Assembly: GCA_036272815.1 (NCBI GenBank)
Contig: DATAYA010000091.1
Location: forward strand, 1 to 9,689
Reading direction: 5' to 3'
Source of the DNA: DATAYA01 sp036272815
GTDB lineage: Bacteria; Pseudomonadota; Alphaproteobacteria; Acetobacterales; Acetobacteraceae
DNA length: 9,689 nucleotides
This document shows, one piece after another, positions 1 through 6,411 of the stretch. Within the stretch, counting starts at the first letter, position 1. The number at the start of each line of letters is the position of its first letter. A program made the position numbers and the translations under genes. The notes beneath the pieces are model-generated. The model made no database searches. It was given only the letters and a program-made list of their open reading frames with translations, and was not told where the DNA came from.

Positions 1-1
1 G

Positions 2-3000
2 GACAGCCTGACCGGCCGCGAGGAATCCGATCTGGTCGTCGCCCTCGGCCCGCATCTGGACGGCTTCGTCGCCGAGCTGTTCCAAATCCAGCCAGAAATC
101 GCCGCGCTGAAACACGAAACGGAAGCCCTTGACCCGATCCACGCCTGCAAGCGCCTGTTCGTGCAGCGCCAGGCGCTCAAGACCTATCCCGATCCCGCCG
201 GCTTCGACGGCCCGGCGCTCCGTGACGCCATCGAAGCCCGGCTCGGCAAGCCTTTGACGGAACTTGCTTTCGCCCAGGCCGTCGAGCAATGGCAGACCGA
301 CGCCGAGGCGATCGACCTCGCCATGCGCTACGCTTCCTGGGCGACGCTGACGGAGGCCGGGCGGGCCGCCCATCGCGGCGGGATCCTGTTCCGCACGCCG
401 CATCGCACCAACCCGCAGCACCTCATCCCGGTCGAGACCATCGAGCGCGACGGTGTGACCATGCTCCGCCTGCCGGAGCGCGACTGGCGCCCGCGCGACG
501 GCTTCGCGCTCACCGATCCCGGCATGACGGACGCGCAGGCGCTGGACCAGATGAACTACTGCATCTGGTGCCATCACCAGGGCAAGGACAGTTGTTCCAA
601 GGGGTTGCGCGACCGCAGGACCGGTGCATTCCAGACATCGGCGTTCGGCGTGATGCTGGCCGGCTGCCCGCTGGAGGAGCGCATCTCGGAGATGCACGAA
701 CTCCGTGCGCAAGGCTTGGCGCTCGCCGCCTTCGCCACCATCGCCGTCGACAACCCGATGATGGCGGCCACCGGCCACCGGATCTGCAACGACTGCATGA
801 AGGCCTGCATCTACCAGAAGCAGGAGCCGGTCGATATTCCCCAGGCGGAGACCGCCATCCTGCGGGATGTCCTCGCCCTCCCGTGGGGATTCGAGATCTA
901 TTCTCTTCTGGTCCGTTGGAACCCGCTCGACATCCGCCGGCCGTTGCCGCGTCCGCCCTCGGGCCGCAGCGTGCTGGTCGTCGGCCTCGGCCCGGCCGGC
1001 TTCACCCTCGCGCACCATCTGCTGAACGAGGGCCACGCCGTCGTCGCGATCGACGGGCTGAAGATCGAACCGCTCGGCTTCGACCCGCGCGCGCCCATTC
1101 GCGATGCCGCGTCACTGATGGAAAATCTCGACGACCGCGCGATGGCCGGCTTCGGCGGGGTTGCCGAATACGGGATCACCGTCCGCTGGAACAAGAACTA
1201 TCTCAAGCTCGTGCGGCTGCTGCTTGAGAGGCGGGATCAATTCGCGGCGTTCGGTGGCGTGCGCTTCGGCGGCGGTGCCACCGTCACCATCGACGACGCC
1301 TTCGCGATGGGCTTCGACCATGTCGCGCTCTGCATGGGCGCCGGCCGCCCGACCGTGCTCGACATCCCCGGCGCGCTGGCCCGCGGCGTGCGGCAGGCGT
1401 CAGACTTCCTGATGGCGCTGCAACTGACCGGGGCCGCCAAGCGCAGCAGCATCGCCAACCTGCAACTCCGCCTGCCCGTGGTCATCATCGGCGGCGGGTT
1501 GACAGCAATCGACACCGCAACCGAGAGCCTCGCCTACTACGTCCGCCAGGTCGAGACCTTCGCCGCCCGGCACCGGACGCTCGCCTCCGAACGCGGCGAG
1601 GCCGCCGTGCGCGCCGGCTGGACCACCGAGGAGGCCGCGATCGCCGCCGAGTTCCTCGCCCATGCCGAGGCCATCGCCGCCGAGCGGGCCCGCGCAGCCG
1701 GCGAGGGGCGGCCGCCGGCGTTCGGGAAAATGCTTGATAGCTGGGGCGGTGCGACGATCGCCTATCGCCGCCGTCTGCTCGACAGCCCGTCCTACACGCT
1801 CAACCATGAGGAGGTGGCGAAGGCGCTGGAGGAGGGCGTCCGTTTCGCCGAGGGCCTGGCGCCCCTCGCGATCGAGACCGACGAGCACGGCCACGCTGCC
1901 GCGCTTCGCCTCTCCCGCGCCGATGGGTCGGAGGCGGTGCTGCCGGCGCGGGCGGTGCTGGTCGCGGCCGGCACCCAGCCCAACACCGTGCTCGCCCGCG
2001 AGGACGGCCGCATCACGCTGGACGGCCGCTACTTCCAGGCGGTCGATGAGCGGGGCGTGCGCGTCGAGCCGCCGCGCGGCCTCGCCAAGCCGCCGCGCGC
2101 TGAGGTGCTGATGCACCGCATGTCGGACGGCCGCTTCCTGAGCTTCTTCGGCGACCTGCACCCGAGCTTCTTTGGCAACGTCGTCCGCGCGATGGGCAGC
2201 GCCAAGCGCGGCTACCCGGTGGTCTCCGCGGCACTCGCCGCCCGCGCCGCCGCGACCGACGCCGACCTGATCGCCGCCAGCCGCGCCGCCCTCACCGCCC
2301 GCGTCCACGACGTCCGCCGGCTCACCCCCAGCATCGTGGAGGTGGTGATCGAGGCTCCGGCCGCCGCCCGCGCCTTCCGCCCCGGCCAGTTCTTCCGCCT
2401 GCAGAACTTCGAGGCCCACGCCGCCCGCCTGCGCGAGCCCGGCGGCGAGACCGTGCTCGCGATGGAGGGCCTGGCCATGACCGGGGCCTGGACCGATCCC
2501 GAGCGCGGCCTCGTGTCGGTGATCGCGCTGGAGATGGGCGGCAGCTCCGATCTTTGCGCCCTGCTCCGCCCCGGCGAGCCTGTCGTGCTGATGGGCCCGA
2601 CCGGCACGCCCACCGACATCGCCGAGGGGAGCACCGTCGCCCTGGTCGGCGGCGGCCTGGGCAACGCCGTGCTGTTCTCGATCGGGGCGGCATTGCGGGC
2701 GGCGGGTTCGCGGGTGCTCTATTTCGCCGGCTACAAGCACCTGATCGACCGCTACAAGGTCGAAGAGATCGAGCGCGCGGCGGACACGATCGTCTGGTGC
2801 TGCGACGAGGCGCCGGGGTTCGTGCCCGGCCGGCCGCAGGATCGCAGCATGGTCGGCACCATCGTCGAGGGCATGGAGGCGTATGCTGCCGGCCGGCTCG
2901 GCACCCAGGACATACCGTTCGGCGAGGTCGCCCACATCATCGTCATCGGCTCGGACGGCATGATGCAGGCGGTCGGCGCCGCCCGGCACGCCGCACTCGC

Positions 3001-3289
3001 CCCCTTCCTGCGCCCGGACCATACCGCGATCGGTTCGATCAACTCGCCGATGCAGTGCATGATGAAGGAGGTCTGCGCCCAATGCCTCCAGCCGCAGACC
3101 GACCCGGCCAGCGGCGAGCGGCGCGTCGTGTTTTCCTGCTTCAACCAGGACCAGGCGCTCGACTGGGTGGATTTCTCGGCACTGCACGAGCGGCTCGGGC
3201 AGAACAGCCTGGCTGAGAAATTGACCGTGCAATGGGTCGACCGGGCGCTGCGCCGGCTGCACGCACGGCCGGCGCTCGCCGCCGAATAG
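2..3289 (+). CDS. Fused GltD/NfnB-like and PyrK/NfnA-like FAD, Fe-S pyridine-nucleotide oxidoreductase (5' partial)
   Basis: Probably a cytoplasmic flavoprotein moving electrons between NAD(P)H and an Fe-S or ferredoxin partner; the true substrates are unknown. Numbering the 1095 visible residues from base 2, an N-terminal region of about 180 residues is followed by a cysteine-rich section (C187-x2-C190-x7-C198, C222, C262-x2-C265-x3-C269). An FAD-binding GLGPAG (328-333) and a second dinucleotide site GGGLTAID (497-504) follow, as in the glutamate synthase small subunit. The C-terminal third is ferredoxin-reductase-like: PGQFFRL (794-800) for flavin, GGGLGN (883-888) for NAD(P), then a probable 2Fe-2S site C1019-x5-C1025-x2-C1028-x17-C1046, as in PyrK. 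About 65 extra helical, Ala/Glu-rich residues lie between the second Rossmann motif and YRR (588-590). A GTG at 161 could start a shorter product, but the frame is open with coding-like sequence to the window edge, so I treat the gene as truncated. The stop is TAG at 3287-3289. Confidence 0.9.
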   Translation, partial: DSLTGREESDLVVALGPHLDGFVAELFQIQPEIAALKHETEALDPIHACKRLFVQRQALKTYPDPAGFDGPALRDAIEARLGKPLTELAFAQAVEQWQTDAEAIDLAMRYASWATLTEAGRAAHRGGILFRTPHRTNPQHLIPVETIERDGVTMLRLPERDWRPRDGFALTDPGMTDAQALDQMNYCIWCHHQGKDSCSKGLRDRRTGAFQTSAFGVMLAGCPLEERISEMHELRAQGLALAAFATIAVDNPMMAATGHRICNDCMKACIYQKQEPVDIPQAETAILRDVLALPWGFEIYSLLVRWNPLDIRRPLPRPPSGRSVLVVGLGPAGFTLAHHLLNEGHAVVAIDGLKIEPLGFDPRAPIRDAASLMENLDDRAMAGFGGVAEYGITVRWNKNYLKLVRLLLERRDQFAAFGGVRFGGGATVTIDDAFAMGFDHVALCMGAGRPTVLDIPGALARGVRQASDFLMALQLTGAAKRSSIANLQLRLPVVIIGGGLTAIDTATESLAYYVRQVETFAARHRTLASERGEAAVRAGWTTEEAAIAAEFLAHAEAIAAERARAAGEGRPPAFGKMLDSWGGATIAYRRRLLDSPSYTLNHEEVAKALEEGVRFAEGLAPLAIETDEHGHAAALRLSRADGSEAVLPARAVLVAAGTQPNTVLAREDGRITLDGRYFQAVDERGVRVEPPRGLAKPPRAEVLMHRMSDGRFLSFFGDLHPSFFGNVVRAMGSAKRGYPVVSAALAARAAATDADLIAASRAALTARVHDVRRLTPSIVEVVIEAPAAARAFRPGQFFRLQNFEAHAARLREPGGETVLAMEGLAMTGAWTDPERGLVSVIALEMGGSSDLCALLRPGEPVVLMGPTGTPTDIAEGSTVALVGGGLGNAVLFSIGAALRAAGSRVLYFAGYKHLIDRYKVEEIERAADTIVWCCDEAPGFVPGRPQDRSMVGTIVEGMEAYAAGRLGTQDIPFGEVAHIIVIGSDGMMQAVGAARHAALAPFLRPDHTAIGSINSPMQCMMKEVCAQCLQPQTDPASGERRVVFSCFNQDQALDWVDFSALHERLGQNSLAEKLTVQWVDRALRRLHARPALAAE

Positions 3290-3303
3290 GCGCCGCTTGA
3301 AAC

Positions 3304-3327
3304 CGTGCGCGACCCGCACGATTCTTT
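3304..3327 (+). terminator. Possible weak hairpin terminator after the flavoprotein gene
   Basis: A 6-bp perfect stem (CGTGCG 3304-3309, CGCACG 3315-3320) with a 5-base loop is followed by ATTCTTT. It begins 14 bases after the TAG. The T run is short and interrupted, so termination may be partial, which would let the next gene be co-transcribed. A chance hairpin is possible in such GC-rich DNA. Confidence 0.3.
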
Positions 3328-3335
3328 GCGGTGCC

Positions 3336-3343
3336 GGAGGAGG
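3336..3343 (+). promoter_or_regulatory. Strong Shine-Dalgarno site that sets the start of the small membrane protein
   Basis: GGAGGAGG lies five bases before the ATG at 3349. A GTG at 3331 in the same frame would add six residues (MPEEAG), but those codons are the ribosome binding site itself, so the ATG is the better start. Confidence 0.75.
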
Positions 3344-3348
3344 CAGGC

Positions 3349-3678
3349 ATGTACTACCATCACATGATGTATTGGCACCCGTACTGGCATCCCTTCTGGC
3401 ACCCGTTCGGGATGTTCGGCTTCATGGGCCACACCATGCTGATCGGGGTGGCGATCTGGGCGGCGATCTACTTCCTGCCGACGATCATCGCGCGCTCTCG
3501 CGACGTCGCCAGCGGCGGTGGCCTGTTCTGGGTCAACCTGCTGTTCGGCTGGACGATGATCGGCTGGGTGCTGTGCCTGTTCTGGGCGATCCTCGGGCAG
3601 ACGCGGGCACAGCTCGCCTATCGCGGCTACGCCGGCTACCCGCCGCCGCCCCCGCCCTGGCGCCGCGGCTGGTGGTGA
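3349..3678 (+). CDS. Superinfection-immunity-type (Imm_superinfect-like) small membrane protein with WHP repeats
   Basis: A 109-residue predicted inner-membrane protein. Two hydrophobic segments (about 26-48 and 58-83) carry the motifs FLPTIIA (42-48) and LLFGWTMIGWV (64-74). These match my memory of the superinfection immunity family (PF14373), named after the phage T4 Imm protein but common in chromosomes, where the role is mostly unknown. The N-terminus is exceptional: W-H-P-Y/F occurs three times in a row at residues 9-20, after YYHHMMY, giving five His and many aromatics in 20 residues. The C-terminus has six prolines (98-103) and ends WRRGWW. The ATG at 3349 is preceded by GGAGGAGG. The gene lies 59 bp after the flavoprotein on the same strand and may be read with it. 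No phage genes lie nearby, so true phage immunity is not supported. The family call rests on the second-helix motif and could be checked by a profile search. Confidence 0.8.
   Translation: MYYHHMMYWHPYWHPFWHPFGMFGFMGHTMLIGVAIWAAIYFLPTIIARSRDVASGGGLFWVNLLFGWTMIGWVLCLFWAILGQTRAQLAYRGYAGYPPPPPPWRRGWW
3373..3408 (+). repeat. Three tandem 12-base units coding W-H-P-(Y/F)
   Basis: TGGCACCCGTAC, TGGCATCCCTTC and TGGCACCCGTTC follow one another without spacing. The protein repeat is exact except for Tyr or Phe in the fourth position, while the DNA differs at the third codon positions of His and Pro. The unit is therefore old or selected at protein level rather than a fresh slippage product. Confidence 0.9.
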
Positions 3679-3695
3679 GCCGTCCCGCGGACGGC
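3679..3695 (+). terminator. GC-rich hairpin directly after the stop codon of the small membrane protein
   Basis: GCCGTCC (3679-3685) and GGACGGC (3689-3695) form a perfect 7-bp stem with a 3-base CGC loop, starting at the base after the TGA. No T tract follows (GCGATATC). It may protect the mRNA end or act as a terminator without a T run. Confidence 0.45.
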
Positions 3696-3713
3696 GCGAT
3701 ATCACCCGCCGCA

Positions 3714-3732
3714 CCCTCCCCCAACGGGAGGG
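3714..3732. repeat. Palindromic C/G-run element, REP-like, between convergent genes
   Basis: CCCTCCC (3714-3720) and GGGAGGG (3726-3732) pair perfectly around CCAAC. The C-run/G-run form resembles short palindromic elements dispersed between genes in many high-GC proteobacteria, but only one copy is visible here. Its place between two converging genes (3678 and 3777) suits a bidirectional terminator. Neither flank has a good T run. Confidence 0.4.
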
Positions 3733-3776
3733 GCGTCAGGTAAACCAGTGAGCGAAATGCGATAGCCCTGCGGCTG

Positions 3777-4226
3777 TCATCCGTGCGTGCAGATCACCTG
3801 GCCGCGGATCTCGCCGCCGGGATTGGCCTGGGTGTGGATGTTGAAATACCACTGGCCGGCCTCGAGCTGGACGATCTGGGCCGGCGTCAGCACCGCCGTG
3901 CTCTGGATCGGGCTGGCGAGCGACCCCTGGAGGCCCACCTGCACCCCGGCATTCTGCCCCTTTGCCGCGGGCCCGTGGAAATGCGCCGCCGTCGCCGGCC
4001 CGCTCAAATTCGTGTAGTTGACCGAGAAGCTCATCGATCGGGTCTGCGGATTGAGCGAGACAATCATCAGCCCGGTGCTGGGTGCGGCGTGCGGCGGCAC
4101 TTCCTGCGCCCCGTCGAGGACGGCGCGGCAGGATATCGGCGTCTGCGCAAAGGCGGACGGGCCAAAGGCGGCGGTCCCGGCCACGGCGGCCAGGCCGGCA
4201 ATCACGGCAACGCGGATTGGCAACAT
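3777..4226 (-). CDS. Secreted CHRD-domain protein
   Basis: A 149-residue exported protein. Residues 1-27 form a signal peptide (positive R5, hydrophobic core, cleavage likely after AFA27 before QTP). The rest is one CHRD domain (PF07452), named after chordin. Its hallmarks are a DGAQEVPP start (38-45), HFHGPA (82-87) and WYFNIHTQANPGGEIRGQV (126-144). The domain forms a beta-sandwich in secreted or surface proteins; its bacterial function is not established. C33 and C146 lie near the two ends of the mature protein and could form a disulfide closing the domain; this is inference. The ATG (complement of 4224-4226) has a GAGGAG ribosome site (complement of 4234-4239) seven bases upstream. The gene faces the small membrane protein and diverges from the carbonic anhydrase. 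Confidence 0.94.
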   Translation of the reverse strand: MLPIRVAVIAGLAAVAGTAAFGPSAFAQTPISCRAVLDGAQEVPPHAAPSTGLMIVSLNPQTRSMSFSVNYTNLSGPATAAHFHGPAAKGQNAGVQVGLQGSLASPIQSTAVLTPAQIVQLEAGQWYFNIHTQANPGGEIRGQVICTHG

Positions 4227-4248
4227 GGATCATCTCCTCGATGGATTG

Positions 4249-4287
4249 TTTCCGAACGCGACCGAGCCTGCCCGGCTCCATCGGAAA
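4249..4287. promoter_or_regulatory. Nested inverted repeat in the divergent CHRD/carbonic anhydrase control region
   Basis: Outer arms TTTCCGA (4249-4255) and TCGGAAA (4281-4287) are perfect complements. Inside them GAGCC (4264-4268) and GGCTC (4274-4278) form a second dyad around TGCCC. The element is off-centre (8-base left gap, 2-base right gap). It sits within the 99-bp gap between two divergent starts, where an operator or a promoter-overlapping site would be expected. I see no convincing -35/-10 pair in either direction. Confidence 0.35.
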
Positions 4288-4325
4288 TGGAACACGTTAC
4301 CTGATCGGCAACAAGACGCCGCGGC

Positions 4326-4934
4326 ATGAACCGTTTGCTCGACGGCTACCGGCGGTTCCGCGCCAGGTCCTGGCCGGCGCGCCGGAGCCTGTTCGAGGCT
4401 CTCGCCCGCGAAGGGCAGCGGCCACTGGCGCTGGTGATCGCCTGCTCCGACAGCCGCGTCGATCCGACAATGATCTTCGACGCCGCCCCCGGCGAGCTGT
4501 TCGTGGTGCGCAACGTCGCCAATCTCGTGCCGCCCTATGCGCCGGACGCCGAATATCACGGCACCAGTGCCGCGATCGAGTTCGCGGTGCGGGCGCTCGC
4601 GGTGCCGCAGGTGATCGTGCTCGGCCACGCGATGTGCGGCGGCATCGCGGCCCTGTTGGAGGGGGCGCCCGCGACCGTGGGCGATTTCGTCGCAAGCTGG
4701 ATCACCATTGCCGAGCCAGCGCGCGCCCGCGCACTCGCCTGCGAAGACCCGACAAGGCGGCAGGCGATCGCCGAGGAGGCCGCCGTGCAGGTCTCGCTCG
4801 ACAACCTCCGCAGCTTTCCCTGGATCGCGGAGCGCGTGCAGGACGGCCGCCTGGTGCTGACCGGTGCCACCTTCGACATCCGCTCCGGCCTGCTGCGACT
4901 GCTCGGTCCCGACGGCGGGTTCGGGCCGGCCTGA
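4326..4934 (+). CDS. Beta-class carbonic anhydrase
   Basis: Interconverts CO2 and bicarbonate (EC 4.2.1.1), with a zinc site in the cytoplasm; no signal peptide is seen. The 202-residue product has the complete beta-class signature: C40 with the D42/R44 pair in ACSDSR (39-44), and H101 and C104 in GHAMCGG (100-106). C40, H101 and C104 are the expected zinc ligands and D42-R44 the catalytic dyad. VRNVANLVPPY (61-71) and HGTSAAIEFAV (78-88) are further family blocks, and the length is typical (PF00484). The ATG at 4326 has only a weak ribosome binding site, so modest translation or a different start is possible; nothing upstream is better. The gene is divergent from the CHRD gene and convergent with the peroxidase gene. 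No SulP-type bicarbonate transporter is adjacent, so a housekeeping supply of bicarbonate is the simplest role. Confidence 0.96.
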   Translation: MNRLLDGYRRFRARSWPARRSLFEALAREGQRPLALVIACSDSRVDPTMIFDAAPGELFVVRNVANLVPPYAPDAEYHGTSAAIEFAVRALAVPQVIVLGHAMCGGIAALLEGAPATVGDFVASWITIAEPARARALACEDPTRRQAIAEEAAVQVSLDNLRSFPWIAERVQDGRLVLTGATFDIRSGLLRLLGPDGGFGPA

Positions 4935-4956
4935 GCGAAGGGAAGAGAAAGCAAGG

Positions 4957-4989
4957 CGAGGGCACCGCCCCTCGGCCCCGCCGGGGCCG
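4957..4989. terminator. Overlapping GC hairpins between convergent carbonic anhydrase and peroxidase genes
   Basis: CGAGGG (4957-4962) pairs with CCCTCG (4969-4974), and CGGCCCC (4973-4979) pairs with GGGGCCG (4983-4989) over a 3-base loop. The stems share two bases, so they cannot both be fully formed. The 71-bp gap between the stops at 4934 and 5006 is otherwise empty. They probably end transcription from one or both sides, although neither has a T tract. Confidence 0.4.
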
Positions 4990-5005
4990 CGGGCCCGGAC
5001 CCCGT

Positions 5006-6403
5006 CTATCGCGGCGCGCGGGCCGCCGGACGCCAACCGTCCGTCAGGGTTCCGAGAAACGCGATGATGTCCCGCTCCTCCGGCTCGGTCATCGCCGGCT
5101 TGCCGCCCAGGGGCCGACCGAAGGGTGGATCGGTGACGTCGACATTGCCCCGGTCTGCCGCTGGCAGGTCATTGTATTTCGCCACTTTGCCGTCCGTGGC
5201 GCGCGGATAGACGCGCTCCGGCGCGACATCGCGGAACGCGTAGAAATCCATCACCTGCTGCAGCGTGCGGAACACCCCGTTGTGGAAGAAGACATGCCGC
5301 CGCGCGACATTGCGCAGGGTGGGCGTGAGGAACATGCCGCAATATTGCGTCTGCGCCCGCATGTCGCGGCGATACGGGCCACACACGCCGAGATCGAAAT
5401 AGGCGGGGTTTGCGTTCGCGCGCAAGGCGGTGTTGCGCGGCGCGCCCAGCGCCTCGAACTGGAAATCGGTGAACAGCGGCGGCGTGCCGTCGGCGCTCAC
5501 GCGGTCCACGTGGCAGCCGGCGCAATCGGCCTTGTCGGCGTCGTTGAACAGCACGTAGCCGCGCAGCTGCGCCGGGTTCAGTCGCGCCCGGCCCTCCAGC
5601 CAGGCGTCGAACTTGCTGGAATAGGGATGGAACGCCGGGTCCTCGATCTGATAGCGCCCGACCGCGAACTGCGCCTCGGCGACCAGCAGGCCCCGGTTGT
5701 TCAGGATCGCAGGGCCGAAGAGCTGCACGAAGAGCGGCGCATACGCCGCCCGGCGCAGCTTGCCTGCCAGTTCATCGACACTGCCGCCATCCATCTCGCG
5801 CGGATCGAGCATCGGCCCGAGCGCCTGCTGCTGCAGGCTGTCCGCCCGCCCGTCCCAGAACAGGCCGCCCTGCGGCACAAGTGCTGCGGCGCTCTGTGCA
5901 GTGTCATTGGCGTTCTTCTGCGCCCGCGCCGCCCCGCGGGTCAGCGCCACCATCTGTGCGAGGGTAACGGTCTCGTTCTCCTCGTTGTCGGGGCCGACGC
6001 TGAACGCGGGATGGCGCTCCAGATACATCAGCGACGGCACCGCGCGGACGCCCTGGCGGGCCATCGCCGGGCCGCCCATCATTGCCGGCGCGTCGCCGGG
6101 TGGCCCGTAGGCGTGGGCCGGCTGATGGCAGGCGGCGCAGGAGAGCTTGCCCGAGCGCGACAGGCTCGCGTCGAAGAAGATGTCCTGGCCGAGTTCCGCC
6201 ATCGCCGACAGCGGCCCCGCCGGTGGCCGGCGCAGATGCACAGGCCACGGGTTCTCGCCGTGCGCCAGCATCAGCCGCGCCGTCGCGTCCGATCCGGCCG
6301 CAGGTCCCGGGACGGGACCTTGCCCGCCTACGGCAAGGCCGGCGCCCGAGGCCACCGCCGCCAGCAGCAATCCGGCGGCGAGCCGGACTGCCGCGCGCCG
6401 CAT
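5006..6403 (-). CDS. Di-haem cytochrome c peroxidase family protein (MauG/CcpA-like)
   Basis: A 465-residue exported c-type cytochrome of the di-haem peroxidase family (PF03150), likely periplasmic. Residues 1-23 look like a signal peptide (MRRAAVRLAAGLLLAAVA). Haem sites are CAACH (89-93) in the family block around LSRSGKLSCAACH, and CAGCH (294-298). W183 in LFWDGRA is the conserved tryptophan placed between the haems. TPTLRNV (360-366) and FFHNGVF (372-378) are conserved, and M357 in CGMFLTP is a candidate axial ligand, which would favour a peroxidase rather than the Tyr-ligated MauG type. The 205-residue haem-to-haem spacing exceeds that of classical CcpA, partly through EDPAFHPYSSKFD (254-266). 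The frame is open far upstream, but the ATG at 6403 follows the phosphoesterase stop by 8 bp and begins the signal peptide, so I chose it. The substrate is unknown: H2O2 reduction or oxidation of a partner protein are both possible. Confidence 0.93.
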   Translation of the reverse strand: MRRAAVRLAAGLLLAAVASGAGLAVGGQGPVPGPAAGSDATARLMLAHGENPWPVHLRRPPAGPLSAMAELGQDIFFDASLSRSGKLSCAACHQPAHAYGPPGDAPAMMGGPAMARQGVRAVPSLMYLERHPAFSVGPDNEENETVTLAQMVALTRGAARAQKNANDTAQSAAALVPQGGLFWDGRADSLQQQALGPMLDPREMDGGSVDELAGKLRRAAYAPLFVQLFGPAILNNRGLLVAEAQFAVGRYQIEDPAFHPYSSKFDAWLEGRARLNPAQLRGYVLFNDADKADCAGCHVDRVSADGTPPLFTDFQFEALGAPRNTALRANANPAYFDLGVCGPYRRDMRAQTQYCGMFLTPTLRNVARRHVFFHNGVFRTLQQVMDFYAFRDVAPERVYPRATDGKVAKYNDLPAADRGNVDVTDPPFGRPLGGKPAMTEPEERDIIAFLGTLTDGWRPAARAPR

Positions 6404-6411
6404 CTTCCCCG

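Noticed and set aside
161..163. GTG at 161 as the start of the flavoprotein
   Set aside because: The frame is open back to base 2 with GC-biased third positions and coding-like sequence. No ribosome site precedes the GTG, so the gene most likely starts before the window.
1400..3319. A 639-codon open frame on the minus strand across the flavoprotein gene
   Set aside because: It lies antisense to a gene with clear domain motifs. Its translation is a Gly/Ala/Arg/His-rich composition with no recognisable motif, as expected from GC-rich codon bias.
3349..3678. Phage or prophage origin of the superinfection-immunity-type gene
   Set aside because: No integrase, phage structural gene, att site or composition shift is seen nearby. 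Proteins of this type are widespread in chromosomes.
3736..4281. A 181-codon minus-strand frame overlapping the CHRD gene
   Set aside because: The CHRD frame has a signal peptide, the domain hallmarks and a good ribosome site; this frame has none of these.
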